From the NCBI GenBank assembly GCA_029339505.1, contig JAQISU010000118.1, positions 4,267,501 to 4,331,500 on the forward strand: DNA of 64,000 nt, written 5' to 3'. A model generated the notes under the pieces. That model was not told where the DNA came from. It did no database searches and saw only the letters and a program-made list of their open reading frames with translations. This stretch comes from Unio delphinus (taxonomy: Eukaryota > Mollusca > Bivalvia > Unionida > Unionidae). Positions 1-11,419 of the stretch are shown piece by piece (within the stretch, counting starts at the first letter, position 1; the number at the start of each line of letters is the position of its first letter). Made by a program: the position numbers and the translations under genes.

Positions 1-1053
1 AAACTTGGGAATTCAGATATAATAAATAATCTGGGATAGACTCTTTCCCATCTACACAAGTTAGAGTGAACTACAACAGCTATAATGTAAATATATACAT
101 TTTTTTACCGATGTCCCTACACGAACAATAAAATCTACCACGATGAGATTGTCTACACCCGTGAGGGAAAAAAAACCTTACAGGCTTATTCCTCTCAATG
201 ATGGATCTTTGAAACAAAAATAAACATCATTATTTGCTGGACAATGATTTTATTGAACAAATAAAATAACTGGAGTTAACCTTTTATTGCTTTGGTGAAA
301 CTAGATAATAATTTCGGCATCCATACTGGCTACGGAAACGTTAACAGTGTCACAAAAACAGATTCATTTCCATTGACAAGAATCGGACTGCATTGAAAAA
401 ATTGGAAATGTATAATATGTTACCAAGTTAAAACTTCTGAAAGGATTCTAGCGAATTCCACGCACTGAAAGATGAAATGAAATTGTATCATTTTCAACCC
501 CGTATGGACTTCAGCAATTTGCAGTTTGGAATGAAAAGCAAGAAAATCTCTTTCGACATTTACCGTAATGGTTTAATTAGCATGATACTAGCTGGTCTAA
601 ATAAATGGCCGATTACATAAATGACGTCATCATCCATAATGACACCTGGACAATCCTTTGAAACCGGAAATTCTTTGATCGACTACAAACGGATTTAAAT
701 CTGATATTAATTTCGGTAAATATGAGCTTTTCCATACTTGAGTCAATTAGTAAGACATATTGTGTGATAAAGTTAAACCTGTAGAAGCTAAGGTCATGGC
801 TATTTATTAATTCCCATTCAATCAAACAGTCTTAACATTCATAATTAAATTCAAAAACATGCATTCGGTATTTTTAAAAGCCCCTCCTTATTACAAATTA
901 GACAGAACTGATAACATGATAATATGCCTTTCTCTAACGTGACATCTGCAGACAAATCTAATTGATATAGCTCTTTTACTATACACAAGAATTTTTACAA
1001 AAACCAAAGCTGATTATATACACATCTAGACTCTAGACTTATCTGGGAAAGAA

Positions 1054-1126
<73 letters not shown>

Positions 1127-1156
1127 TTATGTGAATATCTGTATAGAGGATTGATT

Positions 1157-1217
<61 letters not shown>

Positions 1218-2534
1218 CTTAAATAGGTTGATTTGTGTGTGATCGGTTGAGTTTTAATGAAAATAATATATATTCAGTCTGAGAAAGACACAAACACGCG
1301 CTGACACTTTTATTTAATATAAGCACTCTAGTCAATGAATTTATAAACGGTAGCCGTAAATAGGGTTTATAATTTCAATTTTGCCGAAGAGCTCTTTAAG
1401 AAAGTCTTTTTTCAACGGCGGTAACAATATTTATCGAACAGGACAAGAGAGTCGTAACAATATGTTGCATTTTGACTGTGTATTGCCGTTTTTGTATTTC
1501 GATTGTGCTGCATTGTTCATTTTTACTTTGTTGCACGTTATAATTTGTGTATTGCGCTGTTGTATTTTGACTTTGTTGCTTGTTATATTTTTGTGTTACT
1601 TTGTTGTATTTTAACTGTGTTGCGTTCAGTGCTTCCATTATTAAGATTTTCGTTCTACCTCTGCTTCCGAAAGTAGCATCTATTTAAAGGTTTTGCTTGT
1701 GGGAGTATGATGGACTAAAAACACTAAAAGTATGTTCACAGTAATTAAAAAAAAGAAGAGAAACTAGGTAAATATAGATTGACATTAATAAAAACTTTTT
1801 ATTAAAGAAACATGAAACAATTACAATGCTTTGCATTTATGTAGAATTGTCAGAAATAAAATAATTAAACTGTTTCATTTTATAACATAAGATGCCATGT
1901 ATTAAAATAACATTTAAAACAACAGTTTTGTCTTTAAAAACTTTAAGACCTCCATCAAAAGGATACATAGATACATGCCAAGAACATTGTCTTGATACCC
2001 CCGAATGAAAGTCATATAAATGACTTAATTACGAATGGATACTCATTTTACCCTGCATGTATAATATATAGCACCTTGAACCTGATCATTAACTTGGAAT
2101 ACATCTTTCTTTTACGAATTGGGCAAGCAATGATTTGGCTTTTTATGTATAATGATACATACTGATGGGTTACGTAATTTATGTTGCTGTATCATGATAT
2201 GTGTTTACATACAAATATTGAAAAGAAACTACATAACAAATTAAAAATTGTACACCTCTATCCGAAACATGGACTGACTGGCATCTTTGTCAACAGATGT
2301 TGTATATTCAGTATGTGATGTTTTTTCCCTCAATAAATCGATTATCGTCAATAACGTTTTCAACTGATAAATTTAAGTTTAAAATATTGAGCCCAATATT
2401 TGTTGCATTTCTGTTTGTTTTTCTTTCAATAGTTATTCACCATTGCAGAAATTATAAACTGTAGAGGTTCTTCAAATCTTAGACCAAAAAAATTGGACAC
2501 GTTCCTTGATTTACTTTATTTCTGTATGTGTAAG
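1..2534. other. 3' flank of host gene, no gene recognised
   Basis: No convincing coding region is visible. The stretch holds a (TA)n microsatellite at about 1057-1110 running into (GT)n, a (TAA)n run at 1158-1216, and a degenerate repeat of TTGTATTTTGAC-like words at about 1440-1630 that creates open frames by chance on both strands. A minus-strand AATAAA lies at about 2515-2520, just past the stop of the host gene, and could be its polyadenylation signal. Confidence 0.6.
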
Positions 2535-2932
2535 CTAAGGGTTCCACCACCATGGTGGTGGTGGCGCTGACGGCTCCAATTTGGGATTTTCAATGGATGG
2601 TTGCAGAGGTAGCTGGTGGGTTCCACTCACTTCTGTGGTGATAGTGTCACCACTTTGTAAAGAATTATGATCATTTAGATTGGTTGGTGCCATCGCAATG
2701 GATGCTAATGGAATTGGCGTCTCTTCTTGGCTGATATGACTAGAAGAACTTTGCTGTCTTCCATATTTATTATTAATAACTAAGACAAGACACAATACAG
2801 CTGCAATCATGGCTCCGACAGCACCAAGAGATGAAAGAAGCAAGGCAACTTGAAACTCCTCCTTTACCGTTGACGGCAGCTCCATGGGGTATTGATTAAA
2901 GTAAAGCATCAAAGTAACAAATGTTAGACAAA
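2535..2932 (-). CDS. Exon 3 (terminal) of four-TM claudin-like host gene
   Basis: This is the last coding exon. The acceptor reads TATATTTTCAG followed by TTTGTC; the exon starts at 2932 and the stop TAG is at 2535-2537. It contributes two bases to codon 140, completing the phase-1 codon left by the exon at 24153. It encodes the end of TM3 (about residues 129-149), a short second loop containing YPMELP, TM4 (about 164-186, small and hydrophobic, rich in A, V, L) and a cytoplasmic tail of about 85 residues. The tail ends in a proline-tryptophan patch (PSAPPPPWWWNP), which contains PSAP, the core of Tsg101-binding late motifs; whether it is used is unknown. An open frame continues upstream of the acceptor, but the splice reading fits the other exons. 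Confidence 0.6.
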
Positions 2933-3449
2933 CTGAAAATATATAATAAAAATATATATGTAACGTTTTTCTTCTTTCAGCAAAAGGATTGTCTTTCATT
3001 CTCTCTATATTCAAATCGGTATCAATCAACACACGCACAGTATATCAGAAATATAATATCATCAAAATTGATTTTAAACATTGGTATGTATATTTACTAT
3101 GTTTTGCTTGCGAGCTATTTTTTTTTTTTTTTATAATTTTTACATGTTATTGAAATGTTACATTGTATGTTGGACTTGACCTTGTTCAAAATTGAGTTCA
3201 TTTCTGCTTGATCCAAAATAGCTATTTTATGCGTTCTAAACAACTAATTCATAGCTAAATTATTATCGGTATATATTGGTATAAAGTCAGTATTATTATT
3301 AATAGAAGTAAATATGTTTGTCATGGTTTTGCAATTTCCAGCCCTGTTACAGTAAATTAATATAGTAATCAACAGCAAACAAGGGTATTAAAAAAACAAA
3401 GAAATCAAACATTATGACATAAAAAAATGATTTAAAACCTATATATTGC

Positions 3450-3483
3450 TTCTACTACTACTACTACTACTACTACTAAAACA

Positions 3484-3539
<56 letters not shown>

Positions 3540-3554
3540 TACTACTACTACTAC

Positions 3555-3586
<32 letters not shown>

Positions 3587-3587
3587 G
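3450..3587. repeat. (CTA)n followed by (TAA)n microsatellite
   Basis: An imperfect ACT/CTA run covers about 3450-3555 and continues as TAA repeats to about 3587. The flanks from 3040 to 4430 hold only AT-rich sequence, a poly-T tract at 3119-3132 and a further AAT run; an open frame at 3624-3833 has no recognisable features. Confidence 0.9.
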
Positions 3588-4122
3588 AAACAAAGATAGT
3601 GTGTGTGCTATTTGAGTGATTAGTTGTTTACTTCTGGGAAGGTATCTCTCAAACTGAGTAATTATCTAAACACTACAAACAGACAACATGAACAATACTT
3701 TATGGTAATATGTTTAGTTAGTTTTGCAAAATGGACCCTTGCAAACAGAGTGGGCCCTAGGAAAATATCATCAGAAGCCCCAATAAAGTCCCCTATTACC
3801 GTTATGGGCCTCCATAATTTTTTTTCCTTGTAGCCGTATCTTGTCTGCGGTCCTGCATGCAGGTTATTTAACGTAGGTGTTTGGTCGCTTAAGATGGGAA
3901 TAACTCTGTAATTTGCTGGGTTATGTTTGGTTGTACGTGACCGAAAATACCTATCTAAGGCTTAGAAAAGTTCAGTTCATAAGAACGAAATAACATGTAC
4001 GTTCCATTGACAACGTCTGTTGTCTTCAAAATGGAGGCAACGTCGACTTCAAGCCATTCTCAAACAGGTGTTATTAGATTCGCTCAGTAGTATTATTTTT
4101 TTTTTTAGACCTTTTTCATATT

Positions 4123-4125
4123 ACA

Positions 4126-4170
<45 letters not shown>

Positions 4171-4171
4171 G
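4123..4171. repeat. (AAT)n microsatellite
   Basis: About 16 copies of AAT in a row. Simple sequence in intron 2. Confidence 0.9.
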
Positions 4172-4437
4172 CTCTTAGCGATAGACAGGAGGCGTCATTT
4201 AAATTATGGGAAGGGGATAAAACATGGCAAACGTAACTCGCTTGTTAATTTTCGGATAAAGGCTACATCAATTTTACAGCACATGTAAATATAGGGCTGG
4301 GGGACGGCAAATGCACCCTAATTACGTCCCTGGCAATATATGTATGTAAAACAGGTAACTGTACTAATCTATCAGCATGGACATGCAACTGAGTCTGAAC
4401 ACTGTACTAAAGATAACTAGATCATGAGAATTAAGTC

Positions 4438-4622
4438 ATCTTAACCTCCCAATGACATCAATCTTAACCTCCCAATGACATCAATCTTAACCTCCCAATG
4501 ACATCAATCTTAACCTCCCAATGACATCAATCTTAACCTCCCAATGACATCAATCTTAACCTCCCAATGACATCAATCTTAACCTCCCAATGACATCAAT
4601 CTTAACCTCAAAATGACATCAA
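4438..4622. repeat. 23-bp minisatellite, about 8 copies
   Basis: Direct tandem copies of a 23-bp unit beginning CTTAACCTCCCAATGACATC, almost identical to each other; only the last copy carries a change (CTCAAAATG). The uniformity suggests recent expansion. The array ends about 245 bp before the left end of element A. Confidence 0.95.
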
Positions 4623-4867
4623 TAATTGATCTTGCTAAAGATCAATGCGACACTTTACAAGAATACTATTTACTATAACAAGAATATCACATACTATTAC
4701 AAGAATATCCCTGGAATAAACTGGTTGAATGACCTTATTCTCTTACCCCATGCAATTTATTTTAAGTTTTGTTCTCAATACAAAACATTGACACATACAT
4801 AGAAGAGCTCTATAGTTTTGGAGAAAGCTAATGTATTGTGCGTTGAGATTGGCTTAATCTCTGTAGC

Positions 4868-5020
4868 AGCAAAGAGGATGGACAGACCGAAACTATTTCA
4901 AGCAAACCGAAACTATTTCAAGCAAACCGAAACCAATTCAGGCAGACAAAATAAAAGAGAAATCCTTTAGGATTTCACGCTACAGACCCGGCACTGATGT
5001 CGCTGCGGAGATGAATTGTT
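4868..5020 (+). repeat. Left terminal inverted repeat of element A
   Basis: Matches the complement of 19213-19384. It contains three iterated words of about 20 bp (core ACCGAAACTATTTCAAGCAA) at about 4888-4947, then a hairpin GAAATCC-TTTA-GGATTTC at 4959-4976, then CAGACCCGGCACTGATGTCG. The repeat stops exactly at the ATPase stop codon (5021-5023). Confidence 0.92.
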
Positions 5021-5683
5021 TCAACCGAGCATTTGATCAAGTCCGATAAGATATCTTGATCTCGGGTCGTGCAAATTTATCGTTACAAATCCACGTGGAA
5101 TTGACTGAGCGTGACTAAAGAAATTTCTAAAGAGTTTATAATCCATATCTCCACTGCACCAAGTCTGGTGAATATTTCGTAACGTATGTGTGTCTACTCC
5201 ATTAAATACAGCAATAATATTGCAGTTATCTCTGATCACTTTTGGTATTTGAGTGTATCGTTGAGTGACCTATATCACATCGGTATTTTTATGCCTACCT
5301 CTGGAAAATATCCTAGCGGGATTCTTTTGATTGTCTAACGTGACATCATCATATACGACTAAATTGTTAATACTTCCATCAATAACATCAATGCTCGGTG
5401 CTTCCTCGATATCGGTTATAAACTCAATAATATCCTCATCGATTTCCGATTTTGCTTTCTCGTTAAAATCCTTTAACACCTCGTAACATCGCTGATCGTC
5501 TACACTCAGGGCTACTAAATACAATTTGTCCCATTTCATCCATCTCGTTATCAAATTAAGTAGCAGTTGTGTCTTGCCACTTCCAGATGGTCCGATTATA
5601 ATCATGCGAATAGAATTTGGTAGCGCTGCATGATGCTTAACTGGTTCTCGTGATTTTGTCGCCGAAAAATCAATTACATTCAT
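5021..5683 (-). pseudogene. Packaging ATPase (FtsK/HerA type), element A copy
   Basis: About 220 codons. The P-loop GPSGSGKTQLL lies near residue 33 and a Walker B-like stretch NNLVVYDD near residue 105, as in genome-packaging ATPases of Polintons and related double-jelly-roll viruses (family knowledge). In those the enzyme pumps DNA into the capsid. The frame is complete except for one in-frame TAG at 5270-5272, where copies B and C have a tyrosine codon. The start ATG at 5681-5683 faces the PLA2 gene across a 17-bp gap. The stop codon abuts the terminal repeat. Confidence 0.85.
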
Positions 5684-5700
5684 GTTATTATAAATAAATT
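5684..5700. promoter_or_regulatory. 17-bp divergent promoter gap, ATPase/PLA2 (element A)
   Basis: The only sequence between the two divergent start positions is TTATTATAAATAAATT. The same AT-rich word recurs in B (31469-31485) and C (46876-46892). A shared TATA-like element serving both genes is an inference. Confidence 0.4.
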
Positions 5701-6208
5701 ATAGATCTATATTGTGTGAAATGGAAGAAGCGTACTAGCACAAACGACTTGACGACGATTACAACTAAAAATAACAGATCAGCACTTGCTGGTAAGTGTG
5801 TACAATGTAGTACAAAAAATAGATTTGTTTCTATGAAATCTGGAGATGTTTTAAAAAAAACGAGGAGGTGATATTGCAGCCAAGTTAGTAAAACTCCCAG
5901 GAACACCATGGGCAAAATATCCAGAAGAAAAACACCTTCCAGGATATAGTTATTGTGGACCCGGGACCAGACTCGATGATTAAAACCAACCCCGACCCGG
6001 TGAAAACCCAATAAACGCCATTGATAAGGCGTGTCATGCTCATGATGTTGCTTATAAAAGCAGTAATCTGCAACATAGACATATCGCAGATGTGAAATTA
6101 ATTCATGCGTTGAATTCTATCACTGATAAATCCTTCAAAGAAAAATTGGCTTCATGGTTGATAAAATCGGCGATGAAAAGTAAATTGATGATGGGTGCTG
6201 GTCATTAA
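5701..6208 (+). pseudogene. Zinc-ribbon/phospholipase A2-domain protein, element A copy
   Basis: The N-terminus has CxxC-type pairs (first pair degraded here, CVQC-like second pair). The middle holds the two hallmarks of parvovirus-type secreted PLA2 folds: a calcium-loop YCGPGT at 5951-5968 and the catalytic HD dyad in HDVAY at 6041-6055. PLA2 domains in capsid proteins are known to help particles cross membranes; that role here is inferred. The start codon has become ATA (ATG in B and C), and at least two frameshifts break the frame, one near a poly-A tract at 5850 and another between the two motifs. The stop TAA at 6206-6208 is 7 bp before the integrase start, so the two were probably co-transcribed. 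Confidence 0.75.
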
Positions 6209-6215
6209 TAACATC

Positions 6216-7161
6216 ATGGATTCTATTTATTATTCTCCAAGAGGATACTGGAGGGGTAAATCAGCAATCAGTAAACTCGCTAGCGCCGCAAAAGTGAAAA
6301 ATACTACAGCAGCGGATTGGTTATCCAAACAGGCGATATGGCAAATTTATCTACCACCGCCTAAACAAAATTAACTTCTCGCATTTTGATGTCAGCGCAC
6401 CTAATGAGGTTCATCAGGCTGATATATTATTTCTGCCGCATGATGGTGTTTACAAGTATGCGCTAACCGTAGTTGATGTTGCGAGTAGATACAAACAAGC
6501 ATAACCTCTAAAGACAAAATCATCAACTGAAGTGGCTTCTGCGTTTGAAAGGATTTATCGAAGGTGTCCTCTGCATTGGCCAAATCTATTACAAATTGAT
6601 CCTGGCAAGGAATTTCAGGGTGCAGTGTTATCAACAATGAAGCATCATAATGTCGCAATCAGACGAGAACATAGTGCACAACATCGCGATCAAGCAATTC
6701 TTGAACGATTTAATCGGACACCTGCTGAGTGGTTATTTGGATATCAATACACGAAGGAGGTTATTCAGGATAAACGATCTCGTGAATGGGTCAAGAGATT
6801 ACCAGACGTAATTACCGCGCTAAATAATGAGATTACTCGAACAATTAATATGAAACCTAACAACGCGATTAAAAAAGTATATACCTATAAAACCGCAAAA
6901 TGATTTTTCAAAACAACCAATACTCGGCAATGTCACTTTTAGGTATTTATATGAACCAATAGAGCTCGAAGGCGGCAAAAAAAGAGCTACTGATCCTATT
7001 TGGAGTGTCACTACGCACAAAAAATATCTAACATAACACGATCCACGGGTAGACCGCCAGTCTATAGATTGGATTCATCTGTTCCTCAGCGAGGATTTAT
7101 TCAGGAACAACTACAAGTGATACCCGAGGATACTCAATTACCGTCGCGTGGTCTTAACTAG
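6216..7161 (+). pseudogene. DDE integrase, element A copy
   Basis: Homologous over its length to the open integrase of element C. The segment 6532-6903 still reads as integrase core, including the second catalytic Asp (QIDPGKEF) and the catalytic Glu region (RDQAILERFNR). The frame is broken after LPPPKQN at about 6372 (extra A) and again at about 6900. The start ATG at 6216 lies 7 bp after the PLA2 stop, as in C. The stop TAG is at 7159-7161. The family inserts element DNA and makes 5-6 bp target duplications. Confidence 0.88.
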
Positions 7162-7377
7162 CACCTCTGCGTCTGTTGCACTCAAGACAAGTCAGCATCA
7201 CATTATCTCTGGTATGACCAACACTGCTATTTTTTTCTGTCTACGGTAAATTGGCTGGGGTCTTTATCCGACCAACACCAACGCATTATACAATTACAAC
7301 TCGCGCAGTGATTATTCTGTTGTTGTTTCAGTGTGATTATAATTCAGCATCAATTTCAAATTTTTTTGTCTTGTTGT
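7162..7377. other. Spacer between convergent integrase and helicase genes
   Basis: About 216 bp without an open frame, between the 3' ends of the integrase (+) and the helicase (-). Part of it survives in element B (29921-29998), and it is absent from C, where the two genes overlap. It may hold terminators for both genes, but no clear stem-loop was found. Confidence 0.5.
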
Positions 7378-10300
7378 TTATAACCAGAGAGTTATTTTTC
7401 TGATTATATCATCGCTGACGATATCACTTATTGTAGTGTCATTATAGTCGAAAACAACTGTTAGAAGTTGATTTATTCTTCGTATTCTTGACACCGCAAG
7501 ATAAACTAAATTCGACCACTGGATGCGATTATGTATGATCCAAACAATTGTATCGGATATAGTCAACCCCTGCGATGAATGTATCGTCGCTGCGTATCCT
7601 AGCTTCCATGGGGATTTATCAGCAAGCAATGCATCTTCGACAACACTGATATCAACCAACACAATATCATTTAACACTAGAATCTGCTTCTCTGTCAGGC
7701 CTGGAATATCAACTTCGATATTTTGTCTTCGTGTATCCTTGGGTCTATAACACAATGGCACTGGAAGTGCTGCAAATTTTTCTTTATGCGTGTTAAATAA
7801 CTTCATCTGAAGTATTTTTCATCTGACTATTTTTCTACTTGCCACTATCAAATCGTTTGGTCTCCACACTTCCCAAAAATCATTTAATGGGGTTTCTGAA
7901 ATTATTTCACGCGCTATTTCACATTGGATTATATCCGGTTGTAATCTGATTAGTTTCTTGAACTCGCGTAATTGTTTATCAAGTGATCTGTGATCGGTAT
8001 TAATTTCTTAATAATAGTCTACAAAATTCTTCAGCCAATCATGTGGGGATAAACCGACAAATGGTGGTTGTTGACCATAATCGCCACACATTATCACTTT
8101 TGTATTCACTAGCAATAACCAATCGAGAATCCTTTGTAATACATCTAACGACACTGTGCATATTCCATCCCAAATGAGGATTTCAGGAATATATTTTTCG
8201 CCCATTTGATCAGGAGTCCATTCGTCACCGTTCCATCGAAAAAAAACTGTGATATGTGCAAGCATTAATTCCTCGCTGTTTCATCTCTCTTGCAAGTCTG
8301 TGGTTCGGTGTTAGCACAATCATGTTTGATTTCCCTCATAATAATTCAATCGCACGAGTCGTCTTTCCTGACCCACCACAGCCGTTTAAGTAACTGGTTT
8401 TATATCTGCATATTGGATCGGAAGACGACGGCGCATTAGATAGTTCTGATATCTGATTATTTTTCAAGTAATTGTTTTCAATTGTAACATCTGCTGATTC
8501 GGAGTAATCACGGAGTATTTCCATTTTATTCTCCATGATCCCCAACTCTCGTCTGAATTAGTGAATTCAGCCACTGCTTCTTTATGTTTTACGTCTATAT
8601 AAAATGAATCAGTGGCGACTCTAACTGCGGATTCAGGAAATATATTTATCATCGAAAGTAAATTAATAGAAGCATAAGACAGCATAGACGACCTTAAGTA
8701 CTTATATTGAGGATTTTCTCCGTCGTTATAGGTAACAATTGTACCTAATTTGGTTCCATCGGATAAGAAAGCGTCTTTACGATTTACATATATACCCCTA
8801 GATGTTACATCTGCGATTATAAAATCGTATTCAGTATAATCTGTAATCAACCGCGAGAAATATCGTTTGTGGTCGTATTTTCCACCTTGTGTGAATTTAC
8901 CAATTATTCTTCTACCGAGATCTTTTGCGTGATTATTTCTAACTCTAAAGATTTCTTTGGATCATTTCACAATAGATTCTTCGTCGAGATCGGGGAATTG
9001 TTTTTTGTTTTCGGTGATTATACTATGTAGACTATCGTGTTTTGGTAACCAGACTTCAGTTTATGATATAATTGCTTCACTGACAATCAGCGATATAAGC
9101 ATTTTAGAATCAATCATATGCCGTAATAACACTATTGGCATCCAGTGTTATTCAGAGATGTGTCTACCAAACCAATCATAACAACACGGATGAAGTCCTT
9201 TAGAAAATTCAAATGATACCATACGAGCGAATCCGGTTAAATCAAAATCGGGCAGTGGTCCATTATTCGCAACACGGGTCATCTCATGTGTGGGATGCCC
9301 AAATCGTTTAAAATACTCAGAACACTCTCCGTACCCGAGAAAACTCCCTGGACAACACGCAGTCATATCAACCGAAATAATACTTTTGGGGTCATATTTT
9401 TTATTCCGTAATCCACCATGGCCATAATCAACACAACTACCTTGGATATCCGAGAGAAATTGTGCGAGTGTTGGTTTCCATAGATTTCTCTTTCTCGTGA
9501 AATGAGCTACAACTGATGGTATTGTAAAACAATTTGTCAGTAATTGTTGGTCGTGTTCCGTTGAAAAACCACTAGCTAGTTTTTTCATCTCGTTGTGAAG
9601 GGTTTCAGTACGATATAATTCGCCATTGGGTTTTACAATTTGATCGAATTTAATCTCTTCGTTTTCAAAACTATGAAATAACCACACTGACACAAGATCG
9701 TTTTTACTTGACTGAGAAATACAATCAAATAAATTTCCCGTGTAATATTTTATTGTTATATCCTGCGGAAATTTTGTTCCTGCGGAGGTCCAAGCGTGTG
9801 CATTATGGTCAATAATTTTGATTGGAGATCCTCTCGATTTATATTTCGGTTCATATAATATCTCGCCTGTTACTGTCTCTACGGATATTGGGAATTTTGG
9901 TATCCGCTCTAACGCGGCCACATTTTGAATTGTTGCTCCGCTCTCCTACACTGTTAATCCTGATTCATTTATTTTTTTGCGTCTTAGATCCGTCAATTTG
10001 TTTCCACATTTGTAAAATGCTCTATTATTCGTTCTGCTACACAATTCAACGTTTTAAATTTTCAATACTAGGTTTATCATCCCATAAACAACCGCGGTTA
10101 CAGAATAGGATCTCTCGTAATACGGTTTGTCAATCCCAGTCAGAATTCCTGGTTTGGAATCCTGACTCACAGTGACAGTTCTCTTATTATTCAGGATGGG
10201 TTCAAATTTGTCGCGTATAATCAAATTCCCCGTTTCTGAGCTGATAATGAATTTCACTCTTTAAAAAAATATTTTTTCTTGTTAAGATGTGAGATTATCA

Positions 10301-10501
10301 CTGCTGCTCTTTCGTCGTTCACGTTAGCATCAACACTACCATCAATTCGAAATGTTGACCAACAGTGAGATGCTCCATCGCGCTTTAATTCATTAATTGC
10401 ATCACAGATTCCACCTATCATGCTTCTATCACTTATCTATCGACATTGAATTCAACATTTTTCCAGGGCGTAATTTTCGATAATCTCTCGAACTCCTCCA
10501 T
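7378..10501 (-). pseudogene. DNA polymerase B fused to SF1 helicase, element A copy
   Basis: About 3.1 kb. The start ATG at 10499-10501 matches the C copy. The N-terminal third has LYEPKYKS and IKIIDHN but no exonuclease motif I can name. The polymerase part has motif A (VDMTACCPGSF; Y of the usual YP replaced) near 9370, motif B (LRSSMLSYASINL) and motif C (ATDSFYI) near 8610. It runs on into an SF1 helicase: Walker A GCGGSGKTT (about 8360-8390), motif II IWDGI (the usual E is G), motif III CGDYGQQPPF (about 8060-8090), motif V ATIHSSQGL and motif VI LVYLAVSRIRR. At least four frameshifts or stops break it (for example near 8520, 8260, 7830 and 10250). The C copy shows the fusion in one uninterrupted frame. 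Confidence 0.85.
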
Positions 10502-10544
10502 ATTATAATTAAAGCAAGTATTTAAATAAGGAATTTATTATATA
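10502..10544. promoter_or_regulatory. 43-bp bidirectional promoter, polymerase/zinc-ribbon genes (A)
   Basis: The whole gap between the divergent starts of the polymerase (-) and the zinc-ribbon gene (+). It contains CAAGTATTTAAATA, conserved in the C counterpart at 42177-42218. The palindrome TATTTAAATA could act as a TATA element in both directions (inference). Confidence 0.45.
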
Positions 10545-10853
10545 ATGAATCATTGCAAATCGCTTATGATAGGATCAGTACCCGCTTGTAACAAATCATG
10601 CAGAAATGAATTCTGTGGATATCATTTACAAAGCGTACGTCGTGGAAGCTTAGGGCCCTTTCATTGCATACGATGTGGGGTAGGTGTGCGTGGTAAGTCG
10701 CAGTTGTGTCTCAATTGTGGTGGCAAGCGATACAGAGAGCTAAAGCGCTATTATGATAAACGAGTCAAGGACTCCATTAAAGATGCCATCAAAGATTCCG
10801 ACTGTGTCAGCGTCCTTGACTCTGTCAAGAATAAAATCATAAGAACACCTTAA
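10545..10853 (+). CDS. Zinc-ribbon protein, truncated (element A)
   Basis: 102 residues. Cysteine/histidine pairs CNKSCRNEFCGYH (about 15-27), CIRC (about 41-44) and CLNC (about 55-58) suggest two zinc-binding knuckles, followed by a lysine-rich tail with repeated KDSIKDAIKDS-like words. Compared with the 128-residue copy in C, it ends early because a GAA codon reads TAA at the end, removing about 25 residues. The function is unknown; a zinc-binding, basic, early-expressed regulator or DNA-binding protein is plausible from position next to the polymerase. ATG at 10545 is the same start as in C. Confidence 0.65.
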   Translation: MNHCKSLMIGSVPACNKSCRNEFCGYHLQSVRRGSLGPFHCIRCGVGVRGKSQLCLNCGGKRYRELKRYYDKRVKDSIKDAIKDSDCVSVLDSVKNKIIRTP

Positions 10854-10925
10854 GACTTCATTCATAGATTCTCAAGTAATAATTAAACCAAAAAATTAAT
10901 TAGACAAATAGTATTGAGTATATAA

Positions 10926-11414
10926 ATGAACCAAGAATTTCAACCACATCATGTGATCACCAATTATGAAGCATCTCGTTACGGTATTGTCAGACACCGC
11001 AGACTGAAGAAACCATTAGGGACGGACAATAGTATGGGGCATTTTATGTTTACTGTTGGAAAGAACAGGTATTTCAACGACAGTATAATATAGGAATGTT
11101 ACAATGGATTGATCAAAGATGGTTTTGTAGTTGAACATATTGATTCCAATCCTAAGAACAATTCTGTATCGAATCTACGAGCTATAACACAAAGTGAAAA
11201 CACCAAACGAGGAGGGACTGGAAAACACTCGAAAAATGCAAAATCTATAAAATCATTTAATACAGAAAATAACGAAGAAAGAGTATTTCAATCATCAATC
11301 AATGAATGAAGCTTGAAAATATTTCGATATTTGCGAACCTTTGGTACGAAAAGTAGCAGAACTAATATATCAATCAGCGATTCCAAGAGAACCGAACATA
11401 GAATTCGATTCATT
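10926..11414 (+). pseudogene. HNH endonuclease with IENR-like tail, element A copy
   Basis: Begins MNQEF at 10926. The second half has an HNH-type core, VVEHIDSNPKNNSVSNL, of the kind found in intron-encoded and phage HNH nucleases; the first Asp/His context of the C copy (VIDHID) is VVEHID here. An in-frame TAG at 11091-11093 interrupts it at codon 56. After EERVFQSSINE the frame changes, and the following bases still resemble an intron-encoded nuclease repeat (AGKYFDI-like). Such enzymes cut DNA and can spread their own gene. Whether this one serves the element or is a passenger is unclear. Confidence 0.65.
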
Positions 11415-11419
11415 TACAT

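Noticed and set aside
1381..1638. Overlapping 77- and 80-codon frames
   Set aside because: Both lie in a degenerate TTGTATTTTGAC-type repeat; no domain and frames on opposite strands are mirror effects.
4438..4622. CRISPR-like array
   Set aside because: The 23-bp units are directly adjacent, with no unique spacers; it is a minisatellite in a eukaryotic intron.
4858..4867. Clear target duplication for element A
   Set aside because: TCTCTG and TTTCTG differ and would need a terminus other than AG/CT; no exact duplication found, so none is claimed.
5688..6082. Minus-strand frames opposite the PLA2 gene
   Set aside because: They are antisense shadows; the conserved motifs are on the plus strand in A, and the matching strand in B and C.
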